From positions 27,212 through 91,211 of the forward strand of contig JAQIWT010000006.1 of NCBI GenBank assembly GCA_034696485.1: 64,000 nt of DNA. Reading direction: 5' to 3'. The DNA is from Isohypsibius dastychi (lineage: Eukaryota; Tardigrada; Eutardigrada; Parachela; Isohypsibiidae). Shown here in pieces: positions 1 through 13,800 of the stretch. A program made the translations under genes and the position numbers. The notes below the pieces were generated by a model. It saw only the letters and a program-made list of their open reading frames with translations, had not been told where the DNA came from and ran no database searches. The first letter of the stretch is position 1, and every line of letters starts with the position of its first letter.

Positions 1-87
1 CAATCAGGATTTTGGTACGATTCCGTCTATGATAACAGATCCTCTTTTTTTCTTGCTTGTTTCACTTGGGAAACCAATTGGTTACAG

Positions 88-2601
88 CTTGCTTTTCTGT
101 CGCTTTGGAGTCGGGAGTTCGGATCTACAACGTGAATCCGCTGGTGGAAAAACTCAGTCTTGGTGAGGAGTGGTTTTGTTTTCTTGACATGCTCTTGCAT
201 TTCATTGATTGTTTTCGTTTTCATTCAGATGAGGAACTAGTGGGAAGCGTTTCTCAGTGTGAAATGCTATACCGAACTAACCTCATTGCCATAATCGGTG
301 GAGGATCCATGCCAAAATTCGCTGAAAACACAGGTGGGTCAGTTTCTTCGGTTTGAAATTGGAACTCCTTTCGAAAGGATTGGATTCAGATCAGCTGGAT
401 TTTCGGGATCGTCACCCAATAACATGGTTGAAACCTTTTAGAATTAGATCTACACTGCGCATTGAAATCAGGACAGATATCATATGCTCTTTTTTAGTGC
501 TCATTTGGGATGACGCATCGAAACAGTTTGTGATGGAGTTGACGTTTGGATTGCCCGTGATTTCCGTTCGTCTAAGACGAGACAAGTAAAATGCTGATTT
601 GTGAAATTTACGACGGAAATTCCAAAAGCTTTATTTTTGAAATTATCTAATTCGGTGGAAGTTCGCGTTTTGAATTGGAATATAAGTTCTAGATATTTTG
701 AAATTCGCGTATTATTTTATGATTTGTTTATTGATGGAGTGTTGTTTTCGTTCCAGAATCGTTTGTATTCTGCGCAGTCAAATCCACGTCTTTCGCTTTC
801 CAAATAGCCAGGTTAAAATTGGCTCTTTTGACACACGTGATAATCCTCGAGGTAAAAATTGGGATTATTTGGATTTGGCGAAAGTGGTGTTAATAACTGC
901 TATTTTGGACCAGGTCTTTGTGAGCTCAACACCGCCAGTGAACGGCAAATTATGATCTTTCCCGGCGTGAAATGTGGGACATTACAGATAAAGGTCAGAT
1001 CTTTGAGAACATAATATCAGACCATCATCCATGCTCTCATAATTGTGAATGGAATTTTTTTGTTGGGTTATTATGAAAATTCGTATTTTATTTTCTTGGT
1101 AAATTAGTATTAGATATGAATCATATTTGCATGTTTCAGCTAGATTGTTAATAGGAAATCTCGGTGTCGTTTCAAACCGTTTCTCTGTCTGTGTTGCTCA
1201 TATTGGATTTGTCGAAAATGATCACTGATAATTCACCCTAGATTTCAAATATTCGTTATTTCTAATCTTTAACTTGTTGTTTACGGATTTTTGTCAACAC
1301 ATAGTCGTCATGTTTTTTTGGTTTTGCAATTTCTTTCTTCTGGAAAAAATGTGGAATCTTTTATCTGTATTTTGTTTTTGTTCTCTAGAATATGTTGGAA
1401 TCTGGAACAAGTGTCTCCCAAGCGCCGATCAAAGCGCATGAAACAGAGCTGGCTTGTCTGGCCATCAGTCAGAACGGAAACATATGCGCCACGGCGTCTA
1501 CAAAAGTGAGTCGGGAGAATTGTTGGTTGTTGTTGTTCCATCCCTAATCCTTGTCTGAATTTTCAGGGAACTCTCGTGAGAGTTTTTGACACTTTGAAAA
1601 GGACGCTCCTCATGGAGTTGCGTCGTGGCGTTGACTCGGCGCGCCTGTACTCCATCAATTTCAGCCTTGATTCTGAATATCTATGTGTATCAAGCGATAA
1701 AGGAACGGTCCATATATTCGCGCTGAAAGATACAAAGTTAAACAAAAGGAGCAAGTGAGTTCTTCCAGTCAAAGTTGTTGTGTCTGAATTTTTCCGCGTA
1801 TACTCGTTGGAATACATATCCTCGAACTAGTTTAATATAATATGGAGCATATGTTTTCTCCGTGATGATAATAAATTATGCTATTTGAGGAATAAATGAG
1901 TTGCAGCAGTGCACCTTTAATAATCTGTTTCAGTTGAGATTATTGGAAGAATTTTTCTGATAATTATGATGCAGGTTGTTGTAGTTACTGTTGAAAATGG
2001 TCAAACGTATGTAAATAGTTTTGTTTTATGAGACCGAAAATATGTAAGATTTATTTCTGTCAAAAATCTCGAGTTTGGTATTCGTCAATTGTTTGTTTTG
2101 TCAGCGGATAGGATCACCAAAATGGGCAAGTTTTCTTAATGTGTAAATTAGCCGGGGTTCGGTTTTTAACCCGACAATCCAGTCCTATGGATTAATTTTG
2201 TTTTCTTTCACCAGAAAATAAAGGACAGCTGTCGATTTTCAGTCATTATCGAATAATTCAGTCCGTATGACTTCAATTTCAGACTTTCCAAACTGGGGCT
2301 CTTCGGACAATACACGGAGTCTCAATGGGGCTTGGCTAATTTCACGGTCCCCGCCGAACTGCCTTGTGTTTGTGCCTTCACATCACATTCTCAGCACAAT
2401 GGACAGTCGGTAGTCGGTACGAAAAAATCTCAGAAATTCCGATCAGATTTTTTCATATATTATTTTTATTCTGTTTTTTTTTATTTCTCTATAGCTGTTT
2501 GTGTGGATGGGAAATACTACAAGCATTCATTTTCGGATTCTGGACATTGCAATCGCGAGGAATACGATGTCTACATGGATATGAGTTGCGATGAGTCGTA
2601 A
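88..2601 (+). CDS. WDR45: WD repeat phosphoinositide-binding protein WIPI4 (5' partial)
   Basis: PROPPIN-family beta-propeller that binds PI3P/PI(3,5)P2 on nascent autophagosomes and works with ATG2 in phagophore expansion. Exons seen: 88-162, 229-333, 498-585, 757-851, 914-993, 1389-1505, 1567-1754, 2283-2416, 2495-2601; all phases agree. Family landmarks in order: [46 protein letters not shown]-equivalent ([11 protein letters not shown]), the lipid-binding LRRG motif (in MELRRGVD), [14 protein letters not shown], and the C-terminal [13 protein letters not shown] block. The DTRDNP segment and the '[16 protein letters not shown]' block resemble WDR45 more than WDR45B. The first coding exon(s), including the start codon, lie upstream of base 1. 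The last exon ends in an acidic CDES tail, typical of WIPI4. Confidence 0.95.
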
Positions 2602-5594
2602 GAATTTTTGTTGTGATATTTTCGGATTTCGACTTGCCGGTTATTTTCTCGTTGTATTGTTTATGTCTGTTCCTCATTGAAATTTAATCAGCATTTAACA
2701 ATTTTTACAATATTAATGAATACTGTACCAGATAATTTCGTTTCATCACGTGAATAATTTTCCTCTACTAATCGATAAACAGGATCTGTCAGCTTGCTTC
2801 CGGTCACGACTTTATCTGGTGCCTCGTTTCTTTTTCATGGTTTTAATTCAAACTTTTGGAAATTGCTTGACAGTCGTTTAGCCGAATCGCTCCCCACGGA
2901 CAGCCGACTATCTAAATGGGATGTGCGCGGAAGAATTCAAAGCTCCGTTTTCACATTTCTTAGGAAGTTCGCCTAATGAAAATTTGAATTTCTAGAGACA
3001 CACGCTGATTTCCAGAATCTGAGGCAGTGAATGCCAATCTTTATCCTTTTGGAGAGAAAGTTTCTGAAGTTCAACACCATTGATTTTCTGGAAACAGTTG
3101 TCTTAATTCTTGGATGAGTGAGTGCGCATTTTCACTCAACTTCCGGTTGACTCGGTTTTCGCAGTTCAGTGATGGATCTTTGGCTGTCTCTCAGGCGGAA
3201 CGCTTAATTGGATAGATAGCCTGGATGCAATCAAATTGAAATGTCTTCTTCCTTTTTCCAACAATGTGCACTTTTTTCAGTTTGCACAAAAAAAACGGGA
3301 AACGGGCGCACACGTGGCCATTAGTTTGGGCTCTTTAGTTTAAACCGTCCGGCATCGGTTATTTGTGTCTTTGAGTTCCTACTCCCAATTTAGCGTTTGA
3401 CGCTCGACAATTTAGATATGTAAAAATTCCTATGAGTACGTAGATGTCCTGGTGTTGTGGCACACTGCTTCCGTGATCAAATTCGAAAAAACATTTCGGT
3501 TTTCGATTGATTTGAATGTTTCGTGTAAATACCTAATGCACATTTCTAATTAATACTTTTTGCACAAATATCAATACAGATATTGAAAAATATGAATGTA
3601 ACTATTAATTCACATTTTTAATCAACTTAGATATCAAAAGAATATGAATATAATCATTTACTCTAATAAATACTTCTAGGTAGTGAATATTTCTTTCGAC
3701 AAATATATGAAGTTTTACATGATAGGTGTGTGGATGGTCTCTCCACATTGAATTTGTCTCACTGGCAGCGCCATTCTGGCGAGCCAAGAAGTCATATCGT
3801 ATTCATACGCTTTCCTAGAAAGATGTATTCCGTGTACGTCCAGCTCAATTTGCAACCGTGGGAGATGAGATGCAAGACTCGGATGTTCGTGACCGATCAA
3901 TGTATCTTGAGATGATGAGTTCTGAATTTTTTATTACTTGCCCTGTAATGTTCTTGGAAATTGCCAAGATGGTTTTTGTCTAAGGTTCCATATCATCGTC
4001 ACTGCAAATGAAAATGCTCAAGTACTTACGTAGTAATCTGAACACAGTCGCCCATGTGGGTTTTAAAACACGTATCTCGGAAGAAATTATACGTCGGCTA
4101 AAGAAAATTGCTCGACGCAACGGTAGATAAATAACCTTGTTTTTGACCATCCTGGGAAATGCGTGGACTTACTGTAAATTATTAGTTTCTGGTGGGAATA
4201 AAATAAAAACGTTTTTGATTTTATTCGGGTTGGGCTGGGGAAACCTTCGCTGCCGGAGTCTGGAGCCATTGCACTTTTAAAATATTCCCGTTGATTAAGG
4301 TCTTTTGTTGCCACACGCCATGTAATTTATCAAGCTCTTTGAAAAGCCCGAGATCCAAATTGTGATATTGTTTCCGAGGACTGACATTTAATTTTCTGTA
4401 ATTTCCACTGTTTTAAATCTTTTAAGCTAATTGGCGAGAGAAATAAATGTGAATTAATTCCGCATGCGTAGAGCACTGTGTGTTACGAGAATGTTTTTCG
4501 ACCTCGTTTCTGAAGATCTAAAATTGTTACTGACGTGTGTATGTCCCACTCGAACCGGATCACTGCGCGACGGCATTTTCAGTTCAGTGTGGCCTGGGAT
4601 CAAATTACCAAAGTGTAACTATAGACCTCCAACGTCAGAATTTTTCATAAATCACCACGCCGTGGTTCATCGATTGCATATTATTAAATAAAATTCTAAT
4701 AATCGTGAATATTATCATTTTGTATTTAATTTGAATCTATGGTAATCCAAAATTTTTCCTTCCAAACCAATTAAGCGTTGACCTGGTAGCATTGATAGTC
4801 AGCGGGTTTATTAGAGAGTAACAAACCAAACAATCACTTGATTGGCCGCCCGCTTGATTGGTTTAGATTGGGTATTCTAACCTGTTTATGTACAACGGAA
4901 AAATGTTAACACGGCTCCCGTGGAATGCTTGTGGTTAATCACAGTTTAAAACAATCAAAAGTTCTATTTAGATCTTAACAGCTGGTGGATCGGTTTATAA
5001 ACAAAATAAATCCTCTCAAATGATGATGTTTTCCGGGACACTTTTATGGGTGTGCGGCGGTTTTAATTCATGCTTATTTAGTTCAAATCCGCATCTTACA
5101 AGAGATTTCCTCATAACAACCACAGAAGCAGCTGAAGACTCTGATAAATTCCCGAGATTAGAGGATGATCCCAGTAAGCGTGTCACTAAATCTTGCGCGC
5201 TAAAATTTTCCACGAAGCAGTCTTCGCTTTGGCCGCAATTGTCGCCATAAATCATCCCATGCAACTTCTTCAACATCCTCATTAACCGTCGCAATCGCTC
5301 CCCAAGTCGCAGGGTGATCGAGTATGGTGAAGGGAGTAACAAACCCATCCTTGTAGTTTTACACCATATCAGAATGAATGACGTTTCGGTGCCTCCCATT
5401 TTTCAAGGAATGAACCGGATGGCTTAGTTAAATACGCTTGGCTTCTTCGGCATTTCTCCCGCGCTTATTGTTTTTTCTCGGCTTCTTCTTCTTCAACCTT
5501 TCTGAACAGAAATCTGCTCAGCCGGTGTAAATGTTCTTTTTTAATTCTCACCCATGCATTCCCAAATCTAAAACATTTTTCCAAGCGAGAAAAA
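2602..5594. other. Intergenic, AT-rich, between WDR45 and the GPCR
   Basis: About 3 kb with no supported gene. The longest open frame is on the minus strand at 5016-5399 (127 codons). It has no recognisable domain and no splice partner that I could find, so it is not called. A 75-codon minus frame at 4087-4314 is similarly unsupported. No tRNA boxes seen. Confidence 0.6.
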
Positions 5595-8500
5595 ATGAAC
5601 GCCACTTTCGACGGACTGGATGTTTTGAATAGAATAAAGGCATGTCTGAACGACGCGAATTGTGGGACTTCCGGTCAGTCAGGATCGCTGGAGACGCTGC
5701 AAAACTCTGTTACCGGACTGGTCAACCACTCCGACCATCGCGCATTATCCGACATGCCGTTTCCGGTCAATTGGGACTCGATCTATGTCGGAGTTATTTG
5801 TTTCGCTTATGCGGTGATAATTGTTGTCTCAATTCTTGGGAATTTTCTGGTTTGCTACGTGATCATCTCGATGAAGCGGAACCACACTGTCACAAACTTA
5901 TTTATTTTAAATCTGGCGATTTCTGATTTTTTAATCACTTGCCTGAATATTCCCTTCAGTCTTGTGCGGCTTTTTGTGGATGATTGGCCGCTGGGATCGT
6001 TAATGTGCCAACTCCTGCCGTTCGTTCAAGTGACTGCGGTTTATGTGTCTTCATGGACAATGGTGAGATATATTTTTTTATTTTGGAAAATAAATAATTG
6101 TTTTTGTGTTTCTAGGTTTGCATTTCCTATGATCGATTGCGGGTTATTGTTTTTCCACTTCGACCACGACTGACATTTCGGGCAGGAGTGATCATGATAA
6201 TTATTATGTGGAGCCTTTCAATGATGGCATCCGCACCTTATGCTGTTTTCCATCAAGTCACACAATTCCAGTTTGCCAAAACAACTAAACTGTGAGTTTG
6301 CGTCAGCGCAATTTGCAAAAGTACTTCAAATCAATGATTAAATAAATTTTTAAATCAACTGTTCTGATGCTGACATTAAACAAGCTCAACCGATCAAGTA
6401 ATAATAAAATTTGCCATTGATCTGGGTTTTTTTGAGCCAGAGAAAAGCTTTTGGATATTTTGTGTAAAATACCAGATTTAACTTTTAATGCAATATGCTC
6501 TTTTGGACTGCAGAAAGATTGGGCGGTTCTTGAATTAAAATCGAATCTCTGCAGTCAGCGTTCATTTGATTTTGGTACTCCGTTCTGCCGATTAAGTGGT
6601 ACACTCTTTTGCTGTTTCGATCGGCTAACCACAAACACAATGCAGAAGCCCCGAGTGCACTCTCCGCCTCGCACTTGGTGAGCCAATTGCCACAGAAAAA
6701 GAGTGTTCCACTTAATCGGCAGAACGCAATACTGTGAGCAATACTGTGAGATTATTATTTTCCTGTGGTGGACTGAAACTACCCACTGCAAAAAAACAGC
6801 AGTTCCCGAGATCTTTTTTGCTTGTATTCATACCCTTTGTCAATGCCGTCTCAAATTGTCCAATAATACAATTCTTTGACAAAGTATTCGTTTCGAGAAT
6901 CATGGGAGGGTGTCTGTTATGTACATGGGTTCTCCATTTATCGTGATAGATCCTGAATGAAGAAAAAAGTGTACGTTCGGAAATAAACGACTTTTAGGCG
7001 CTGCTATTTTCTGCCAGATGCAGAGCATAAAAGGCAGTTCAAAATGGCTTTAGCACGATTTGCATTGACTGGAATGTAACACCTGAAAAAATTGTTAGAA
7101 TAACCAGCGCTTCGTGTTATCTGAGCCGACAAACGAAGAAACATCATCCTGAAACGAGGTATAAGACACCTCAAAAAAATTAATCTCGTGGAAAAATAAT
7201 CTGATTTTCGAACATAAATCGCGTATAATCATGATTCTTGTTCGGATTTTCTTCGAACTGCTTCCGCGAAAGATTATGTTTTAGTAAATGTATCAGTTTC
7301 AGCACATGCTATCATATTACTCCAGAAATTAATCCATGATATTCAGTTGGTCATGAAAACTTCAAATGTGAAACTCTGTCACATAGCTCAGGCTGGCGGG
7401 AAAACATCAGTCTGCTAATGGTAAACATATCTGACAATATGTTATTTTTAGCCAGCTTATGCCACTTTTAATTTTTTGCTGACAATTATGAATGGTAAAT
7501 ATGCTTGAGGAGGAAGAGTGAAATAATACCGAAGAAGACAATCCTTTTTCTATATTCGGCAAATAATCAAAGTGTTGTGGATGTTTTCATTTCTCCCAAG
7601 CACAATCGATCATGAAAATTCGACACACTCTTAATTAAATCGAAAGCCCGACAAAAGCTTGGAAAATTTGCTTATGCATTTCAATGGACTTGTTTTCTTG
7701 AAACTTCTCACGCCTTGAGACACAACTGGACAGAAATATCTCAAAAACACTTTCCCCAATCCAGGGGTACATCATGCGATGAATACAAGAGATCAACGTT
7801 ATGTAAAAAATGTTGATTGAAAATGAAAAGGGTGTTGCCGAACATCCTCGAAGATATTACCAGCTGATTGTCAATTATATTTTTGCATGTAGTCATCCAT
7901 ATTTGAGCTCCCCCAAGTGATTATTGAAACTTGTATTTCCAGATGCGCCGCACTCTACCCCGAAGGTTATGATTTCCGGCAATATCTCTCGCTGGGAACA
8001 TTTGTTCTGCAATTTTTCGTCCCGCTGAATATCACGGGACTCTGTTATGGAATTATTGGACTCAATCTGTGGTCTACAAAAGCTATACTCAAAGCGAGGT
8101 AAGACCCTGAGCATATATTCGTGACTTTCACAAATGGGAAAAAACCTGTTTAATTCAGTTCAAATAATAGCGGTGTATTAAAGATAAAAATGACAGAAAA
8201 TTTCAACATGGAAAAAAACAAAACTATGTCAAAATAGTGTCGAAATCAAACCACAGAAACATTAATAAAAATCCAAGCTGGTACCGAAATGCAATCCCGG
8301 CGAGCAATAACTGACACTAGTGCTATTTTCACTAAACCAGTACAGTGCATTGTTTTATAACATCTTTGGCTTGTCGGAAGAATCGTTCGCTAAAAGGTGC
8401 GAAGTTTGCCAGATGGTCACAGTTTCGTTACATCATTCTTAAAACTTCCTCTTTTGCATTTTTGGTAGAGCCAGTTTTTTCCGTCCCAAAATCCGTCTCA

Positions 8501-10189
8501 AAATGTGTAACAAGAGACAGATTATGATGCTCAGCATGGTGTTGGATTTACAAAAGAGCACATTACCACTTCAAGTCTAGGCTGTAGATCCGCTATTTAT
8601 ACATTTTCTACGAAAGGGGAATTTTCCGGTGTTTGCCCAACGAAACAGGAGGAATGAATAAGTAGTTCACGTGGGACGTGAAACTTTTTTTCTACTTACA
8701 GGGTTGGGCGGAAAGGTGCGGCATGAGAAATTAACAATCAGGTCGTACGTTAAACAGGAGAAGGATCAACAGAAAGCGGTTAAAATTTTTTGATCAGATA
8801 TTGGCAGTTGTCAATCCTAAATTATCTTCAGAATTATGTGAGAATTATTTGAATTGATTATTTTGTTCAACTCCACCCCCTCGACCAATTACAATTAGAA
8901 GATTGAATTATACGTAATTCGGGTTTGACGACCACGAATCATTTGGTTATTATATTCGCATGCTTGATGTGTGCGTTTGTTGGCGTATTTCGGTTGAATA
9001 TTTGCATTTGTAACAAAAATGCCATCTCGCGGTGACACAAAAAAAATGTTGGGATTACTGGATGATGCAATTTTTATAAAATCTTGCGAGAAGCTACTGG
9101 AGGAGAGCTCAAGCAGCGACGAACATTCGGACAGTGAAAGCGAGCAATTTTCGGGAAGCTCAAGCGGTGATTACTTTCAAATAATGCAGCAGTCACTTCT
9201 AATTTTTGAAGAACCTAGATCTCGGTTGCCACCAACTTCCAAATTAATAATGCAGAACCCAGATCTTGAAATTAAAGTTCCTTTGAACATCGTAAGTAAA
9301 AGCGACAGCGAGGATTAAACTTGGGTTAATACCTTCCTGCAAATGTTCTTTGTGGCAACTGCGATGTAAAATTTGCGTGTTCAGGTTATTTAATATCAGC
9401 AATATATTTACCGTCGGCTTCCGAAAAACGGAGTGATTCTAGGTCAATTATTCACCACACTTTTTTCGCACTTGTAATTTTCAGAATTGCTTCTCATTAC
9501 TTAACCGCAAAAACGCGGCATATAAATAATCATGATTTTTGTTTTCAGTACCAACCGGCAGAACAACCACATGTCCAGCATCCTGAGGAACCGGCAAAAA
9601 ACCATCAAAATGCTTGTCGCTGTAGTTATGGTGTTTGCAGGTAAAAATTAACTGAATTAGAACAATAAACAGATCTCTTGAATCAGTTGCATTTATGAAA
9701 CCCATTAATTAAATGCGAACTTTTGACGCATATTTTCACTTTTTCGGTTGAGCAGGCTGTTGGCTGCCCATTTCCTTGTATCATCTAACCCGTGACTTCA
9801 ACCCACAAAACGATTCATCAAATCACAATGTTTTTGTATTTGTGGTTCTTCACTGGTTGGCCATGTCGAGTGTCGCATATAATCCAGGGATATACTGCTG
9901 CTGGAATCAGTGCTATCGCGTGCAAGCTCGCCGGCTATACGGGAAATTATTCCAATGTTGCGGTGGGCGAAAGAACAGCAACTGCCAGCCACCTCAGGTC
10001 AAAATCGAGGGACTAATTGTGCGATTCAGCCGGAAACCTGATTACCAGCCTAACGGAAGTGTACAGTTCAGCCAGCGAAGTTTCAACTGGGACAGCCACA
10101 GCATCAACGGGGTAAACGGGATGAAGGAATTAATACATTTTCAGGAAGGGAAGCGGAATTTCTCGCCAGCAATGCCGGTGGCTCTCTGA
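5595..10189 (+). CDS. Class A (rhodopsin-like) neuropeptide GPCR
   Basis: Seven-helix receptor, 441 aa, exons 5595-6062, 6116-6291, 7943-8098, 9549-9640, 9756-10189 (phases 0,2,2,1). The N-terminus carries N-glycosylation sites (NAT at residue 2, NHS near 44). TM1 has GNFLVCYVI, TM2 NLFILNLAISD, and TM3 starts with the disulfide Cys in SLMCQL. TM4 is the WSLSMMASAP segment and the extracellular-loop-2 Cys is in KLCAALYP. TM6 is CWLP and TM7 is HWLAMSSVAYNPGIY. The HW(L)AMSS...NPxIY signature and the 'PLRPRLT' loop are typical of NPY/RYamide/luqin/tachykinin-type peptide receptors. The TM3 E/DRY motif reads DRL rather than DRY. The Cys pair after helix 8 (FQCC) could be palmitoylated. Ligand cannot be assigned from sequence alone. 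Confidence 0.9.
6581..6726. repeat. Inverted repeat with 30-bp arms in GPCR intron 2
   Basis: Arm 6581-6610 is the reverse complement of 6697-6726 with one mismatch (CGTTCTGCCGATTAAGTGG shared core). The spacer is 86 bp. It is followed by a short direct duplication (GCAATACTGTGA twice, from 6726). Looks like a small MITE or foldback remnant; no target-site duplication could be fixed. Confidence 0.7.
9019..9318 (+). CDS. Hypothetical acidic/serine-rich ORF nested in GPCR intron 3
   Basis: Open frame of 99 codons with an ATG in AACAAAAATG context, wholly inside the intron 8099-9548 and on the same strand. The middle third is rich in Ser, Glu and Asp (ESSSSDEHSDSESEQ), so it is probably disordered. 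I recognise no family. It could be a chance ORF, a nested gene, or a fragment of a mobile element's regulatory protein. Support is only the length and composition bias. Confidence 0.3.
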   Translation: MPSRGDTKKMLGLLDDAIFIKSCEKLLEESSSSDEHSDSESEQFSGSSSGDYFQIMQQSLLIFEEPRSRLPPTSKLIMQNPDLEIKVPLNIVSKSDSED

Positions 10190-10872
10190 ATTTTTTGAAC
10201 GCTGATAATCACCGCGCTTTTTATTTTTTTACGAATGATTTCTACCGATGATTATCTGCTGGTTCTTGCCGAATGATTTTTTTGCATTTCCGGCCACATG
10301 AGACCGAAGACATTTCATGGTTATTTGCTTTCAGTCTACCGTACATACTGTATAGAATTCGGATAATGTCTCACAGAAATTCCTTGAAAGGAATTCGGAA
10401 TAAAAGATTTGTTATACAATATAAATCTCGTCGGGAAATTTACTTCCGTTCTAGAATTTTGTTGCATCCGTCGGTTCGAACATGATTTGTTCACCTGCAT
10501 ATCTGGAATTGATTGAATGAAAAGAAGAACTAAAAGGGTTTCCAATATTGTAACAATATTCAGCAGCTTTCAAATAACGTGCACACATTTTTATCTTTTG
10601 CTTCTTCTTTTACATTCCCCACAAGACTTTTCGATCAAAATAGGTTCAGTTTTTTACGCCATTTTTTCAACCTGTCCTCTGTTTCCGCACATACAGAGGA
10701 CAGCTTTCAAACTAAGTTTTGAGATTTTAATCTTAACCTTTTTTCCAACAAATATTTTTTGCGATGCTCGGCAACACAAACAGTGGCGATCGAAAGGCAG
10801 ATGTCAAAAGTACACGATTCAGACTTTATTCCTTTCATCACCCTTTAAATTTTTGCGGAGTCAGCCGAAGTA
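10190..10872. other. Intergenic, GPCR 3' flank
   Basis: No gene seen. AATAAA occurs near 10399, 210 bp after the GPCR stop, and may serve as its poly(A) signal. Confidence 0.5.
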
Positions 10873-13800
10873 ATGACTAAAGTGTCAGCAAAGTTCCCAC
10901 CGGAAGTTGCCGCAGTCCTTGCCGGTCATAACCCTTTTCTTCATTATTCTCGGAAAAGTGAAGTTTTCCGCGACGTGTTCGAGCTCGGCGATTATGCGAA
11001 CAAGGATGATGAAGAGGAAATCCAATCCAAAGTGCGAGTAATCAGTCAGTCAATATTTCGATTTTCCCAATCGACTTTATGAATTTTTGGTAAAGCAGTC
11101 ATTATTCTGATGAAACAAGGTAGACAACAATAAATTAATTAGCTCTAGGTTAAAAGTTTATATATTGTTAAAATACCCATACCAAAAATTACCCGATAAA
11201 GTTTATAAGACACCATTTTCCAGCTGAAAAGACTTTAAACTAATTTTGTTTTGTTATTAGAAAACATCAACACTCCCAGGAAATATGACGATGTTGAGAG
11301 CGAACCGTAAAACGCCCGAGCCCACTAATGGCTCGTGGAAATGGGACAAAAAACTAGGTTTCTTATTTGTACCGTATGTGGTCTCCACTACATTTCCGGG
11401 CGGATCTCGAATGCCATAATAATTATTGTAGAAAGAACCCAGGATATTCCGATGCCAGAAATGCCACGAGAAAATTGCACCTCCCCCGTGATGCACTAAA
11501 GATCGCCGGGAAAATCAGTTTCAAACCGCAGTAAGTAAGTGTTGGTCTTTCGGAAGAAATCCTGATGATCGGCTTTGGGGGTCCAGTTTCATTGCTTCAC
11601 ATTTTTGCAGCCGAAATCCTGCGGACAAAGTGATCGAAGGCTTCGCTAAACTAATTAAGAATGAAGAGGTCACCACTGAAATTGTTGTGGATGAATCCCG
11701 GCAAGTTGAACTCGATGACCTTAAACGTAAGAAAATCAGGTAAGAAGCTTTCACGACATGCAATAAAGCATAAATGAAACCGACGCAGATTGAATAATTT
11801 TAACATCCCAACTAAAAAAACAAACTATTTCAGTAGTTCTTGACAATATGAAGCAACCGAAAAATTACATCACAAAATTACGAACAAAATTCTCTACGTA
11901 TGCCAATATGTTTCAGAATTCAATTACCACTAAGTACGCACTATACTTTATATTCATCTAGATTTTGCTGCTTGTAATGCAGTTTTTTACCTCAAAGATT
12001 ATTCTGTCTATTAGATCAACGCTAATAATATAATTTACCAAAATTATACTGTTTTGTTTCGTTCTTTTGTTAAGTGAATTTCACGTGAAACTTCTTTGTT
12101 TTTCGTGTGGATGACCTCACCAGGCTGGCAGTTTGCATTTTCCTTGCGCTGATTTAATCTATTCTGGCTTCAGGTGGCGCAATGTACCTGACAAAATATT
12201 CCCTTCACAATAAACTTTCCGAGAGATTCCAAGCGTATTATGACACGTTCAACTGCGCCCGGGGATTGCAGACGTTCATAAAGTATAATCCAACGTGTCG
12301 ATGTTAATCAGTTTGACCTGAATACATTTCCGCAGGAATTCGGAATACGATGAATTCCTGTTAGCGCTGATTCACTACTTTCACTTTTATCTTCTTGGCC
12401 TGACAAGAAAGTTCTTCCGGTTGGGCATCAAAGCTGGCAGGCTGTTGAGGTGGTGTCACGACATTTGATTTAAATTGATGTGGAATCTGGAGCATGTTGT
12501 TCCCATGCAGATTGCCCGCCCAGATTGAGGTTCCCAAATCAACGCAACGAGGTCGCCAACGAAGGATCTTTCATTACGAAATAAATGCCGCCCGACTGCA
12601 ACTAGCGAAGAAATATTCAATGATTCTCATCAAAGTAATGGAAATCAAACAACCGTTACCTGGTAGTTTGAAGTATGCTCACGAATCGACAACTTCTGTA
12701 AAAAGCCATACATTATTTATTTTAGATATAAACCGCATCCCATTGTTCCAGAAAGATTTTTCTTCGAGGTAATACAGTGATCTTTTCATGTTATGATGAA
12801 ATGATTATATGATGATTTATTTCAATACGGTGAATCAAGTGCAAAATATTTTAATAAATTAGATTCCAACTTGAAGATTGAATAAGTTAAACTCGTCAGT
12901 TATTAGCATTGTGAGTTCTGATGAGAGAATCAATGGTGATGAAACCAACATTTTAAAAAATTGTTCAGCTAAATTGCTTGAATTCTGAAAGTTTGCTGCT
13001 TGGGCACAAGTAAACCTAAAATAAAGCCACTCAAGAGCCTATATGGTGGTTATTCCGTGAATTGCTTTCTCTAGACAATTATTAAATAAAGAAAGTGTCG
13101 GAATATTTAACAAGCAAACTTCATCAACGAACGGTCATGACTTCTCTAATACCCAAAACAAACTGAGATCGATCACAAGTATAAGTTTCAATAAATATAA
13201 TTAAGCACTGCATCTCTTTACAGAGTTTATTAGACTTCAGTTGCCTCGCGGTCTGCGCTGCTTTTCTGCAGCGTTCCAACAGATTTATTCGGGCGGAATT
13301 CGGCAGGTATTTCCTCAAGAAACTCGAATAATTTAGCGTTTTCAACTGCAAAAAGCAGGACATCATTCGCTTTAGGCTTTTTCGCCGTGAAGCATTTAAC
13401 ATGGACTCCTTAGAGCGGAGTATGGGATTCACGGTTTATGAATCATATGCGGAAAGGGCACGTTGCGTCCTCGAAGACTCACGCAAGAAAGCTGCAGAAC
13501 GTGAGAATTATAAAAAGCAAAATCCACGACTGTCTCCCAGATCATATCGCCTAAAGCTAAGCGACGATTTAGTCAAGTCACCTGGAACTGATTGGCGAGC
13601 AAAAGTAGCACATCGTCCCAAAATATGGACAACCTACAAGAAGCCACTCTTTTATGTCAAAAAAGCTTCCGTTCCGGAAAAGACGGATTATGCTACACAC
13701 AAGCATCGCTTCGCAAGAGAAATCAGGTGTGGCCTTTATCAACAACTACCTGATCGAACTATAACCCTTTTCAAATTATATGCCAGAAACCACATGAAAT

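Noticed and set aside
5016-5399. 127-codon minus-strand ORF
   Set aside because: No domain, no signal peptide, no splice partners; plausible by chance in this composition.
13124-13432. 102-codon minus-strand ORF
   Set aside because: It overlaps PPP1R36-like exon 9 antisense and has no support of its own.
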